Source: Ruegeria arenilitoris
Lineage (GTDB): Bacteria; Pseudomonadota; Alphaproteobacteria; Rhodobacterales; Rhodobacteraceae
Reading direction: 5' to 3'
Length of the DNA: 64,000 nucleotides
NCBI RefSeq assembly: GCF_013030985.1
Contig: NZ_WPYP01000012.1
Coordinates: 1 to 64,000, forward strand
This document shows positions 1-9,500 of the stretch, in pieces. Numbering within the stretch: position 1 is the stretch's first letter; the number at the start of each line of letters is the position of its first letter. A program made the translations under genes and the position numbers. The notes beneath the pieces were generated by a model that was not told the origin of the DNA, ran no database searches, and saw only the letters and a list, made by a program, of their open reading frames with translations.

Positions 1-55
1 CAAAGCCGAGGTCGCAGACCTCTGCGCCAAATTCCCGATCTATCCTAACCTGTAA
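1..55 (+). CDS. glyA: C-terminal end of probable serine hydroxymethyltransferase (cut by window start)
   Basis: An open frame enters from the left edge and stops at TAA 53-55. Its last residues read AEVADLCAKFPIYPNL, which resembles the C-terminal tail of serine hydroxymethyltransferase as I remember it in Rhodobacterales. That enzyme interconverts glycine plus 5,10-methylene-tetrahydrofolate with serine plus tetrahydrofolate, and would collect C1 units released by the demethylating enzymes further right. Only 17 codons are visible, so the call rests on tail similarity and context. The next gene starts 17 bases later, so the two are probably one operon. Confidence 0.5.
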   Translation, partial: KAEVADLCAKFPIYPNL

Positions 56-72
56 GTTGAAGGACCCGAACC

Positions 73-1050
73 ATGAGCTTTCATTCCATTGAACAAGCCC
101 CTGCCCGCCTGAACCGCAGCGAGTTGGCCGTTCCGGGCAGTCAGCCCGGCATGTTCGAAAAGGCGGCGCAGTCGAATGTGGATGTCATTTTCCTCGATCT
201 GGAAGACGCCGTTGCGCCCGATGAAAAGGAACAGGCGCGCAAGAACATCATCGAGGCGCTGAACGACATCGACTGGGGCAACAAGACCATGTCGGTGCGG
301 ATCAACGGCCTAGACACCCACTACATGTACCGCGACGTGGTGGATGTCGTCGAACAGGCCGGTGAGCGGCTGGACCTGATCATGATCCCCAAAGTCGGCA
401 CTGCCGCTGACGTTTACGCCGTCGATATGCTGGTCACCCAGATCGAGGACGCCAAGGGTTACAAGAAACGCATCGGGTTCGAGCACATCATCGAAACTGC
501 GCTGGGTATGCAGAATGTCAGCGAGATCGCAGCCGCATCGAAGCGCAATGAGAGCCTGCATTTTGGCGTTGCCGACTATGCAGCCTCGACCCGCGCACGG
601 ACCACGATCATTGGCGGCGTGAATCCCGACTACTCGGTGTTGACCGACGCGGATGCCGACGGTGGTCGCATGACCCACTGGGGCGACATGTGGCACTATG
701 CGCTGGCCCGAATGGTGGTTGCGGCCCGCGCCAACGGTCTGCGCCCGATTGACGGCCCTTTCGGCGACTTTCAGGACCCGGACGGTTACCGTGCCGCGGC
801 CAAACGCGCGGCGGTTCTGGGGTGCGAAGGCAAGTGGGCCATCCACCCCAGCCAGATCGCGCTGGCGAACGAGGTCATGTCGCCATCCGACGCCGAGGTC
901 AACAAGGCTCAGCGCATTCTCGTTGCCATGGCCGAGGCCGAAGCCGCGGGCAAAGGCGCGGTGTCGCTGGACGGTCGCCTGATCGATTATGCGTCGATCC
1001 GTCAGGCCGAGGTGCTAGTAGAGAAAGCGGGGCAGATCGCTGCGGCCTGA
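73..1050 (+). CDS. HpcH/HpaI-family CoA-ester lyase, malyl-CoA lyase-like
   Basis: This 325-residue protein is a TIM-barrel lyase of the HpcH/HpaI aldolase/citrate lyase family. Family motifs include IFLDLEDAVAPDEK near residue 40, where the acidic residues help bind Mg2+, and VRINGLDT near residue 76. The stretch GKWAIHPSQIALANEVMSP near residue 255 is typical of the malyl-CoA/citramalyl-CoA lyase branch. It closely resembles Rhodobacter Mcl1 (L-malyl-CoA/beta-methylmalyl-CoA lyase) as I remember it, but roseobacters carry paralogues, so the exact substrate is open. The start is set by GAAGGA at 59-64, eight bases before the ATG. It follows the glyA-like tail closely and ends at a strong hairpin terminator. 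Confidence 0.85.
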   Translation: MSFHSIEQAPARLNRSELAVPGSQPGMFEKAAQSNVDVIFLDLEDAVAPDEKEQARKNIIEALNDIDWGNKTMSVRINGLDTHYMYRDVVDVVEQAGERLDLIMIPKVGTAADVYAVDMLVTQIEDAKGYKKRIGFEHIIETALGMQNVSEIAAASKRNESLHFGVADYAASTRARTTIIGGVNPDYSVLTDADADGGRMTHWGDMWHYALARMVVAARANGLRPIDGPFGDFQDPDGYRAAAKRAAVLGCEGKWAIHPSQIALANEVMSPSDAEVNKAQRILVAMAEAEAAGKGAVSLDGRLIDYASIRQAEVLVEKAGQIAAA

Positions 1051-1072
1051 TCCGTTCAAGCCCGTAGATCAG

Positions 1073-1104
1073 AAAATGCGAGGGCTTGCGCCCTCGCATT
1101 TTTT
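1073..1104 (+). terminator. Rho-independent terminator, probably bidirectional
   Basis: A 13-bp perfect stem (AAAATGCGAGGGC, loop TTGC, GCCCTCGCATTTT) is followed by a T run at 1099-1104. Read on the minus strand the same hairpin ends in TTTT. It can therefore stop both the aldolase transcript and the convergent transporter transcript that ends at 1158. Confidence 0.9.
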
Positions 1105-1157
1105 GTGCGGGTGACCGCATCGATTTGGTCAGCCCATCAGGGCCGACCGGGTTTTCG

Positions 1158-2834
1158 TCAATTGGCTTCTTCGGCTTCGGCAAAGGTGCTCTGAACGCCG
1201 TGCGACGACCGGATGCTGTCGCGCCAGATCGCCTTGATCAGAGCAATACACATCAGGACCATCACCAGCGAGAACGGCAACGCGCCAATCACCATCGCTG
1301 TTTGGATTGCCTTCAGCCCGCCAACCAGCAGCAAGGCCGCCACTACCAGCCCCAGAGCAACGCCCCAGAAGATGATGTGAGGACGTGCCTTCGGCCCTTC
1401 GTCCCCTGCCGCGTTGATGGTGTTGACGATCAGCACCGCCGAGTCCGCCGAGGTCACCAGATAGGTCATCAGCAGCACAACGATCACGATCGCCATCATC
1501 CAGCCCAGCAGTTCACCCAGCATGAAACCGGTCATCGCAAAGATCTTGTCGCCGTCGGAGGCGCTGAAGATGACATCTTTTGCACCACCATTCAGCTCCA
1601 GATCAATCGCGGTTCCGCCTGCAAAAGAGAACCAGACAAAGCACATGATCGCAGGCACGATCACCGCGCCCAGCACGAACTCGCGAATGGTGCGACCGCG
1701 CGAAATACGGGCCAGAAACAGGCCGACAAACGGCGCGAACGCAACCCACCATGCCCAGTAGAAGACTGACCAACCGCCCTGCCAGCCTTCCAGACTGTCG
1801 GCGACACCTCCGGTTCCGTCACCGCGGAAGACGGTGAACAGCATACCCGGCAGCGCAAGGAGGTATTCCCAGACGCCGACAAACAGGGCGTGCAGGCCAA
1901 AGAAGGTCGAGCCGAAGATCAGGAAGAACGACAGCAGGAAGATGGAGAGAACCATGTTCAGGTTCGACAGCCATTTGATGCCTTTGCCCACGCCGGACAG
2001 GGCCGACAAGGTGGACGCCCCCATGATGACGACAATGGCAAAGATGATGCCGACCGAGGATGCGGTGCCCTCGTCATTCAACAGCCATCCACCAACTCCG
2101 ATCCTCGCCATGCCGGCCACGAATTGCTCGACCCCGAAGCCCAGCGTTTGCGCAACACCCAGAATGGTGGCGATCACTGCAACGATGTCTATGGCATGGC
2201 CCAGCCAGCCCGACAGGCTGGAACCGAAAAGTGGTGTCAGCGAGGACCGAATGGTCAGCGGCAGGCCACGGCGGTACGCAAAATACCCCAGCCCCAGACC
2301 GGCAATCGCATACGACGCCCAAGCCGAGAACCCCCAGTGCAGATAGGACCATTTATAGGCATTCAAGACGTTGTCCGCCCCTGCCCCGGTCGCAAGACCC
2401 TGAAGCACATCCGGGTTGTTCTTGAAGTGATAGACCGGTTCGGCCACGGCCCAGGTCAGCATCCCGACGCCGATTCCGGCTCCGAACATCATGGAAAACC
2501 ACGAGAAGTTGGAAAACTCGGGCACATCATCTTCCAGACCGATCTTCAGCCGACCCGCTGCGGGCCAGATCGCCAGCCCGATGCAGACCAGCACGAACAG
2601 GGCCATCACATAGATGTACCAGCTAGCAAAGTTGGACAGGATAAAGCTGTTGAACCCGGACAGGACCGCTCCGGCCTGCTCGGGGAAGGCGACCGCCCAT
2701 ATCACAAGGCCGCCTACCGCGAGCTTTGCCGTTACGGTTACGTCAACGCTGAACCCCGAATAAAACCCGGTATCCGCGGTTTTAATCGGCAGGTCCGTCA
2801 ACGGCTCCGCGATTTTATTGTCGTCGTGTGACAT
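1158..2834 (-). CDS. BCCT-family betaine/carnitine/choline transporter
   Basis: A 558-residue integral membrane protein with about twelve hydrophobic segments. It has the BCCT signatures GAGIGVGMLTWAVAEP near residue 117 and WAWWVAFAPFVGLFLARISR near residue 355, which contains the tryptophan-rich substrate site and the conserved RISRGRT loop. BCCT carriers use the Na+ or H+ gradient to import quaternary ammonium compounds such as glycine betaine. The first residue I see in the central motif is LTWAVAEP rather than the more usual FWGVAEP, so the substrate is not fixed. GGAGG lies seven bases before the ATG. The reductase gene lies 82 bases upstream on the same strand, suggesting one transcript. 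Confidence 0.9.
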   Translation of the reverse strand: MSHDDNKIAEPLTDLPIKTADTGFYSGFSVDVTVTAKLAVGGLVIWAVAFPEQAGAVLSGFNSFILSNFASWYIYVMALFVLVCIGLAIWPAAGRLKIGLEDDVPEFSNFSWFSMMFGAGIGVGMLTWAVAEPVYHFKNNPDVLQGLATGAGADNVLNAYKWSYLHWGFSAWASYAIAGLGLGYFAYRRGLPLTIRSSLTPLFGSSLSGWLGHAIDIVAVIATILGVAQTLGFGVEQFVAGMARIGVGGWLLNDEGTASSVGIIFAIVVIMGASTLSALSGVGKGIKWLSNLNMVLSIFLLSFFLIFGSTFFGLHALFVGVWEYLLALPGMLFTVFRGDGTGGVADSLEGWQGGWSVFYWAWWVAFAPFVGLFLARISRGRTIREFVLGAVIVPAIMCFVWFSFAGGTAIDLELNGGAKDVIFSASDGDKIFAMTGFMLGELLGWMMAIVIVVLLMTYLVTSADSAVLIVNTINAAGDEGPKARPHIIFWGVALGLVVAALLLVGGLKAIQTAMVIGALPFSLVMVLMCIALIKAIWRDSIRSSHGVQSTFAEAEEAN

Positions 2835-2916
2835 CCTAAGTCCTCCCTTTGGATGATCTGTTGTTTAGGTGAAACGGTTCCTCCGCCTTCTTTTGTTTTT
2901 GATGTGGTTTTGTCGG

Positions 2917-3975
2917 TCACGCGTCGATCGCGACCGGTCCTTTCGGCCAGCTGCAACAAGCCAGCACGTAGCCCTGTTCGGTATCGCCGGGCTGCAATCC
3001 GCCCATGTCCTGCATTTCGACATCGCCCTGGGTCAGGCGCACTTTGCAGTTGCCGCAAACGCCCTGCTGGCAGGCAGAATCGATCCAGACCCCCGCGTTC
3101 AGCGCCGCCTCAAGCAGGGTTTGACCTTCGGCCGCGTGACCATGCAAACCGCTGAGCGAGAAATAGACTTCTCCGCCGGTGCCGGTGCTTTCCTCGATGG
3201 TGATTTTCTCGCCAAAGCTTTCCTCGTACACCGCAGCAAACGGAATGACCGAGGCCACGTCACGCGCTGCTTTCATGAAACCCTCTGGGCCGCACATGAA
3301 AATGCTGCGCTCGGCGTGATCGGGCACAAGGCGCTGCAGCAGGTCTGTCGATATCTGACCAGTTTCACCCTCGAACCCGTCTTCGGCCTCGTCCACAATC
3401 ATATGGACGTTCACATTGGCAAAACGCCGGTTTAGAAACTCGAGCTGATCGCGGAAAATGATGTCTTTCGGCGAGCGGGCGAAATGCACAAAAACGATGT
3501 CCTTGGGCAGTGTCACGTCGGTGACGTATTGCAGCATCGACATGACCGGGGTGACGCCCGAGCCACCGGACAGAAACAGAGGCTTGTCGCTGGGGATATC
3601 CACCCAGTTGAAGCCGCCGGTGATGTCCGCGATCTCGATTTCCATCCCGGGTTTCATCTGATCGTTCAAATAGTTGGACACCACCCCGCCGGGCACGCGC
3701 TTGACGGTGACCTGAATGTTGTGAGGCCGGGTCGGCGTGGACGAGATTGAATAGGCGCGCACATGCGGCTTGCCCTCGATCTCAAAACAGAAGGTCACGT
3801 ACTGGCCGGGCTTGAAGTCGAAACTTCGGCTTTGCGTGTCTTCAAAGACGAAGGTCTTGCTGTCATGTGTTTCGTTAATCACCGCCTTGCAGATCAAAGT
3901 GGCAGGCCCACCCGCGTAGCAGGGTTGGTTATTGGCGGTACTCAGGGAAAACGGGCTGTCCGTCGCAACGAGCAT
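2917..3975 (-). CDS. Ferredoxin-NAD(P) reductase with C-terminal 2Fe-2S domain, GbcB-like
   Basis: This 352-residue protein has three domains. The FAD domain carries RAYSISSTPT near residue 93, the NAD(P) domain carries GGSGVTPVMSM near residue 136 and MCGPEGFM near residue 228, and the plant-type ferredoxin domain carries CQQGVCGNCKV near residue 305 plus a later cysteine. The layout matches reductase components of Rieske oxygenases and the Hcr/GbcB group, where GbcB passes electrons from NAD(P)H to glycine betaine monooxygenase. The adjacent betaine-type transporter supports that role. No oxygenase subunit sits next to it; the nearest is at 14588. GGAGG stands ten bases before the ATG. Confidence 0.85.
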   Translation of the reverse strand: MLVATDSPFSLSTANNQPCYAGGPATLICKAVINETHDSKTFVFEDTQSRSFDFKPGQYVTFCFEIEGKPHVRAYSISSTPTRPHNIQVTVKRVPGGVVSNYLNDQMKPGMEIEIADITGGFNWVDIPSDKPLFLSGGSGVTPVMSMLQYVTDVTLPKDIVFVHFARSPKDIIFRDQLEFLNRRFANVNVHMIVDEAEDGFEGETGQISTDLLQRLVPDHAERSIFMCGPEGFMKAARDVASVIPFAAVYEESFGEKITIEESTGTGGEVYFSLSGLHGHAAEGQTLLEAALNAGVWIDSACQQGVCGNCKVRLTQGDVEMQDMGGLQPGDTEQGYVLACCSWPKGPVAIDA

Positions 3976-4053
3976 CTTGCGGAAACCTCCAGAATAGGGT
4001 TCGCGCGAGGATAATGGTGCGGCGGAACTGAAAAACGGCGCAGAATTGCGTTA

Positions 4054-4929
4054 TCAATCGGTTAAAACGATTGATCGGTACTGGATCAGCTCCTTGAACA
4101 AGGTGACCGCCTGCGCCACCAGCGGATCATGGCGTTTTCGCACATGAACGATGGAATAGATGGGCTGCGGGATCACCGGTGCATCCGTTACCCGTTGCAA
4201 TTTCGGATATTCGGCACACAGGTCCGGGGCGACAAAGCCGGGAAAATAGGCGGTTCCGCCGCTGGACTTCAGGAAGTCCAGCGCCAGATCGTCGCTTCCG
4301 ACAACGGTCGAGCTTTGCGGCTGATCCGAAAAAGCTTCGTCATGCTGGCGGTCAAAATAGGATGTGTAGGCCACCTGAATGTAACGCGGCCAAGAGACAT
4401 CCTCGACCCGGTCACAATCGGTGGACAACATCACATAGCTTTCACTGCCCAATTCGCTGACAAACATGTCCGGTGCCTGCTGCGGGACAAAAACAATGCC
4501 GATATCAGTTTCACCAGTCAGGACATCCCGCTGAATCTGTTGCGAGAAGTTGGCCTCGAGATACAGATCCAGATGCGGATTTCGTTCCCTGACCACCTTC
4601 GCCCAGTCGATCAACACGGATCGCGCCAGACTGAACTGAACGGAAATCCGCAAGCGCTGTCTTTTGCCACCTCCACCGGTCTCGACATCACGCCGCGCCA
4701 GGCTCCAGGCGGCCAGCAGCGACCGGCAATGGGTTTCAAAACGCCGCCCGGCGGCCGTGGGTTCGGCCCCGCCCCGCCCGCGCTCGAACAGGCGCGTGTC
4801 CAGTTCCTGCTCCAACTGGCGGATGCGGGCGCTGACCGTGGATTGGGTCACATTGAGACGTTCGGCGGTGCGGTTGAAGTTGCGCGTTTCCAGAACATCC
4901 ATGTAGGTCACTAACAGCTGGCGGTTCAT
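4054..4929 (-). CDS. LysR-family transcriptional regulator
   Basis: A 291-residue LysR-type protein. The N-terminal winged helix-turn-helix (residues 1-60) reads TAERLNVTQSTVSARIRQLE, followed by a periplasmic-binding-like effector domain. It is divergent from the amidohydrolase/Rieske-ferredoxin pair across about 126 bases, so it most likely controls that pair and itself. It also lies upstream, on the same strand, of the reductase and BCCT genes. Its ligand cannot be told from sequence. Confidence 0.88.
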   Translation of the reverse strand: MNRQLLVTYMDVLETRNFNRTAERLNVTQSTVSARIRQLEQELDTRLFERGRGGAEPTAAGRRFETHCRSLLAAWSLARRDVETGGGGKRQRLRISVQFSLARSVLIDWAKVVRERNPHLDLYLEANFSQQIQRDVLTGETDIGIVFVPQQAPDMFVSELGSESYVMLSTDCDRVEDVSWPRYIQVAYTSYFDRQHDEAFSDQPQSSTVVGSDDLALDFLKSSGGTAYFPGFVAPDLCAEYPKLQRVTDAPVIPQPIYSIVHVRKRHDPLVAQAVTLFKELIQYRSIVLTD

Positions 4930-5055
4930 TTAATCGGAAATCTCGATTGATAGATGAGTTTCAATTGCATTTATTTGTCAAAACTTCGCGGATATCAAGC
5001 GTCGTTGAACAAGATAGAAAGCCCGCCCTTTTGGCGCCAGCAACAGGAGAAGTTC
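4930..5055. promoter_or_regulatory. Divergent LysR/amidohydrolase control region
   Basis: This 126-base AT-rich gap separates a LysR gene from the gene it faces, the usual place for a LysR operator. It contains TTTCAATTGCA at 4959-4969, and the same 11-mer recurs in another LysR divergent region at 13510-13520. AGGAG at 5045-5049 is the ribosome site of the downstream gene. Confidence 0.5.
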
Positions 5056-6138
5056 ATGTTCATCGTCGATTGCGACTGCCACAACTATTGGTGCAGCGCC
5101 ACGGTTCTGGAACCGTATATGGAAGGTCTGTTCAAGGACATGTTTGTCCGCGGCGAGCGGACCGGCCCGCGCGGTGCCTTCCCTCACGGCCACCGCCCCT
5201 GGTTCCACCCCGAAGGTTTCGCCCGCCATGATGTGAACCCCGTTGCGGAAGACGATAACTATTTGATCATGAAGGAAAAGCACCTCGATAAATACAAAAT
5301 CGACGTTGCAATTTTGACCGGCGACGAACCGATTGAAGCCTCGACCCTGGCCAACCCCTATTACGCCAATGCGCTGTGCAAAGCCTATAACGACTACATG
5401 ATCGACTACTGGCTGCCCAAGGACGAGCGTTTCTGGGGTTCTATCGTGGTTGCACCGCAGGACCCGCACCTGGCCGCTGCCGAAATCCGCCGGGTTGGCG
5501 GCCACCCCCGTGTCGTTCAAGTATTGGTGAGCCACGGCGCCGCGCGCCCCTACGGCGATCCCTTCTATCATCCGATCTATGAAGCCTGTGCCGAAATGGG
5601 CTTGCCATTCGCCATGCACCTTGGGGGACAGGGCGGCATCAACTCCACCCCGATCGGAGCCGGGCCTTCGACCTTCTTCTGGGAAACCCATGCGATCCTG
5701 CCGCAGACGGCGATGACTCACATGGCAAGCCTGATCGCCCACGGTGTGTTTGAAAAATGGCCCGAGCTGAAGGTTGTGATCATCGAATGCGGCGTTGCCT
5801 GGGTGCCGTCGGTTCTGTGGCGTCTGGACGCGAACTACAAGGCGCTGCGCAAGGAAACGCCGTGGCTCAAGCGGCTGCCGTCCGAATACTTCAAGTCGAA
5901 CATCCGCATGTCGACCCAGCCGTTGGAGCAGCCCGAGAATATCCAGCACCTGTGGGCCACGCTTGAGGCAATGGATGGCGAGAACACCCTGATGTTCGCG
6001 TCGGACTATCCACACTGGGATTACGACGACGTCAACAAGCTGCATATTCCGCCCGCATGGCGCGAGAAGATCTTCGGGCTCAACGCGCTGGACGTCTACA
6101 CCCGCCTGCCGCGCCCGATGGCGCACGCCGCAGAATAA
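5056..6138 (+). CDS. Amidohydrolase family 2 (ACMSD-like TIM-barrel) protein
   Basis: A 360-residue metal-dependent hydrolase or decarboxylase of the amidohydrolase-2 superfamily. Visible family features are the N-terminal strand VDCDCHN (metal-ligand region, with D-x-H rather than the common H-x-H), AMHLGG near residue 193 and the late strand MFASDYPHWD near residue 313, carrying the conserved aspartate. Relatives act on aromatic or cyclic acids, but I cannot name this substrate. The frame is open upstream to 4954; I place the start at 5056 because AGGAG stands six bases before it and the domain begins there. A Rieske ferredoxin follows after 17 bases. Confidence 0.8.
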   Translation: MFIVDCDCHNYWCSATVLEPYMEGLFKDMFVRGERTGPRGAFPHGHRPWFHPEGFARHDVNPVAEDDNYLIMKEKHLDKYKIDVAILTGDEPIEASTLANPYYANALCKAYNDYMIDYWLPKDERFWGSIVVAPQDPHLAAAEIRRVGGHPRVVQVLVSHGAARPYGDPFYHPIYEACAEMGLPFAMHLGGQGGINSTPIGAGPSTFFWETHAILPQTAMTHMASLIAHGVFEKWPELKVVIIECGVAWVPSVLWRLDANYKALRKETPWLKRLPSEYFKSNIRMSTQPLEQPENIQHLWATLEAMDGENTLMFASDYPHWDYDDVNKLHIPPAWREKIFGLNALDVYTRLPRPMAHAAE

Positions 6139-6155
6139 AGAAGGAGCATTCGACC

Positions 6156-6509
6156 ATGGCAAACAAGCATTTCGCCTGCAAAACCGATGAAGTTCCCGCC
6201 GACGCGGCCAAGATCGTGACCGTGTCGAACATGCCGATCGGCGTGTTCAAACTGGATGACGGCTATCACGCGCTGCTGAACATCTGCCCCCACAAGGGCG
6301 CCGCCCTTTGCGAAGGGCCGGTTTGCGGCACCACCCGCGAAACCGACTCGACCGAGTTTGTCTATGACCGCGCCGGTGAGATCGTCCGCTGCGCCTGGCA
6401 CGGCTGGGAGTTTGACATCCGCAGCGGCGAGTTTCTGGTGGACTCGTCCATCAAGACACGCCGCTTTGATGTCTCGCAGGAAGGGGACGCGCTTTACGTC
6501 CACTTCTGA
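6156..6509 (+). CDS. Rieske 2Fe-2S ferredoxin-like protein
   Basis: A small 117-residue Rieske protein. The cluster ligands are in CPHKGAALC (first Cys-x-His) and CAWHGWEFD (second Cys-x-x-His), separated by a longer loop than usual (GTTRETDSTEFVYDR). There is no catalytic iron domain, so this is an electron carrier or small subunit rather than an oxygenase. GAAGGAG precedes the chosen ATG; the longer upstream frame only overlaps the amidohydrolase. The pairing implies that the amidohydrolase works with an oxygenase located elsewhere or in a redox-linked pathway. Confidence 0.82.
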   Translation: MANKHFACKTDEVPADAAKIVTVSNMPIGVFKLDDGYHALLNICPHKGAALCEGPVCGTTRETDSTEFVYDRAGEIVRCAWHGWEFDIRSGEFLVDSSIKTRRFDVSQEGDALYVHF

Positions 6510-6547
6510 CGACCCCCACGACTGTCTTCCGTCAGTTGTGACCGACT

Positions 6548-6580
6548 GGCGCTGCCCAATAGCTGGGTAGCGCCTTTTTT
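6548..6580 (+). terminator. Rho-independent terminator after the Rieske ferredoxin
   Basis: An 11-bp stem (GGCGCTGCCCA, loop ATAGC, TGGGTAGCGCC, one G-T pair) is followed by six T at 6575-6580. It ends exactly at the stop codon of the convergent efflux gene. There is no T run on the minus side, so it mainly serves the plus strand. Confidence 0.88.
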
Positions 6581-9500
6581 CATTCGGCGGCGACGCGTCT
6601 GACCACGCGGTAGATCATCACGAAGAAGACCGGCACAAAGACCACTCCCAGCACCGTGGCCGAGATGACGCCGCCCATCACACCCGATCCCATTGCTGTG
6701 CGCCCTCCAGCGCCCGCACCGGTGGACAGGACCAGCGGCAAAACACCCAGCGAGAACGCCATCGAGGTCATCAGGATCGGCCTGAACCGCTGATGCGCCG
6801 CGTCCTTGACAGCTTGCAGCAAGGGCTCTCCGGCGACGACCTTGTCGCGGGCGAATTCGACGATCAGGATGGCGTTCTTGCCAGTCAGACCAATCACCGT
6901 CAGCAACGCGACCTGGAAGTAGACACCGTTCTCAAACCCGCCCAGCCAGGCCCCGACCAGCGATCCGGTGACACCGATCGGCATCGCCAGCATCACTGCG
7001 AAAGGAATGGTCCAGCTTTCGTACAAGGCTGCAAGGCACAGGAACACAGCGGCCAGAGACAGGGCATAAAGCATCCCTGCCTGATCCCCGGATTCCCGTT
7101 CCTCCAGCGACAGGCCCGTCCAGGCGATCTGATATCCCGGCGGCAATTGCTGTGCCAGTGCCTCGATCTCGGCCATGGCTTCACCTGTGGTGAACCCTGG
7201 TGCAGGGCTACCCTGCAGCTGAATGGCCGAGACACCGTTATAGCGATACAGCCCCTGCGGACCGAATTGCCAGTTCGCGGACGAGAAATTCGACAGCGGC
7301 ACCAGCCCTCCGGAGTCGTTGCGCACCCGCCAGGCCTCGATATCCTCGGGGACCATGCGATAGGGCGCATCCCCCTGAACATAGACGCGTTTGATCCGGC
7401 CCCGATCCAGGAAGTCGTTTACATAGCGACCAGCCCAGGCGACCGACAAAAGCTCACCCACTTCCTGCGCGGACAGACCCATCGCACCGGCGGCGCGCCA
7501 GTCCAGATTGATGTTGAACTGGGCTGCATCCTCAAGCCCGTTTGGGCGGATCGAGGCTATCTTCTCGCTTTGCGTGGCAAGGCCCATCAGTTGATTTCGG
7601 GCCTGCATCAACTCTTCATGGCTTTGGCCGTCACGGGCCTGCAGATAGAAGTCGAAACCGCTGACGTTGCCAAGCTCGATCACCGCGGGCGGAACAACGG
7701 GAAACACAAACGCTTCCTGAATCTGTGAAAACGCCCCAAAGGCCCGGCCCGCAATGGCCTGAGCGCTGCGATCCGGGGTTTTACGCTCGTCCCAATCTTT
7801 CAGGCTGACAAAGGCCAGACCCATATTCTGGCCCAAACCAGAAAAGCTGAAACCGCGCACGGTAAAGACCGACGCAACATTTTCCGCCTCATTCTCCAAA
7901 TAGTACTGCTCAATCTGTTCCAACACGCCCTCGGTCGCCCCAGCGGTAGAGCCGGTCGGCCCCTGAACCAGAGTGAACAGGATGCCCTGATCCTCTTCGG
8001 GCAAAAAGCCGGTTGGCGTTCGGGCAAACAGGAACACCATCGCGACACCGATGAGCAGATAGATCAGCCCCACACGTAGCGGGCGCCGGATCGAGAACCC
8101 GACCAGCGATGAATAGCTTTCGGTCAGCCGGTCGAACCCGCGGTTGAACCATCCGAACAGGCCACGATTGCGCTTACCATGATCTGGCTTGCGCAAAAGC
8201 GTCGCGCACAAGGCGGGAGTCAGGGTCAGCGCGACGACAACCGACAGCATCATGGCCGAGACGATGGTGATCGAAAACTGCTGGTAAATGACCCCGGTGG
8301 AGCCGCCAAAGAACGCCATCGGGATGAAAACGGCCGACAGCACCAGGGCGATCCCGACCAGCGCACCGGTGATCTGCCCCATGGATTTCCTGGTGGCCTC
8401 GTAGGGGGAAAGCCCCTCTTCCTCCATGATCCGTTCGACGTTTTCGACCACGACGATGGCGTCATCCACCAGCAGGCCGATGGCAAGAACCATCGCCAGC
8501 ATGGTCAGCGTGTTGATCGTAAAACCAAAACCCGAGATGATCGCAAAGGTCCCCAACAGCACGACCGGCACCGCGAGGGTCGGAATGATCGTGGCGCGCA
8601 AGCTTTGCAGGAACAGGAACATGACGAGGAAGACCAGAACGATCGCCTCGATCAGCGTGTGGACCACTTCTTCGATCGAAATCTCAACAAAGGGAGTGGT
8701 GTCATAGGGTACGACATATTCCACGCCGTCGGGGAAAAAGACTGAGACTTCGTCAAGCTTGTGCTTCACCCGCTCGGCCGTATCCAGGGCGTTGGCGCCC
8801 GAGGCCAGCCGGATGGCCATGCCTGCGGTGGGCTTGCCGTTGAACCAGGCGGAGGTCGTATAGCTTTCAGCCCCGATCTCAACCCGCGCTACGTCGCGCA
8901 GCAGGACAAGCCCGCCATCGGTTTCTGCGCGCACCACGATCTGTTCAAAGTCTTCGGGCGTGGACAGCAGCGATTGCGCAGTGATCGTCGCATTCAGGGC
9001 CTGTCCTTCAACCGCAGGCAAGGCGCCGAAAGAACCCGCCGAGACCTGTGCGTTTTCTTCCGACACCGCCCGTACGATATCCGTCGGCGTCAGCTCAAAC
9101 GCCGCCAGTTGTTCGGGGTTCAGCCAGATCCGCATGGCATATTGCGCGCCAAAGACCTGCACGTTGCCGACCCCTTCCAGACGGCTGAACTCGTCAACCA
9201 TGTTCGACACCATGTAGTCCGACAAATCCACCGCATCGAGGCGGTCATCGGTCGACACAAGCGCTGCCACCAAAAGGAAACCGCCCGAGGATTTCTCGAC
9301 GACAACACCCTGACGCTGAACGATTTCCGGTAGCAGCGGGGTCGCCTGACTCAGCTTGTTCTGAACCTGCACCTGCGCAATGTCCGGGTCGGTCCCGGTT
9401 TCAAAGGTCAGCGTCACCGTGGAAGACCCGGTCGATGTCGAGGACGAACTTATGTATCGCAGCCCGTCGAGCCCGGTCATCTGTTCCTCGATCACCTGCG

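Noticed and set aside
4978..6162. A 394-codon minus-strand frame opposite the amidohydrolase gene
   Set aside because: It is the mirror of a GC-rich coding region, with no domain, start site or ribosome site. The plus-strand protein has clear family motifs.
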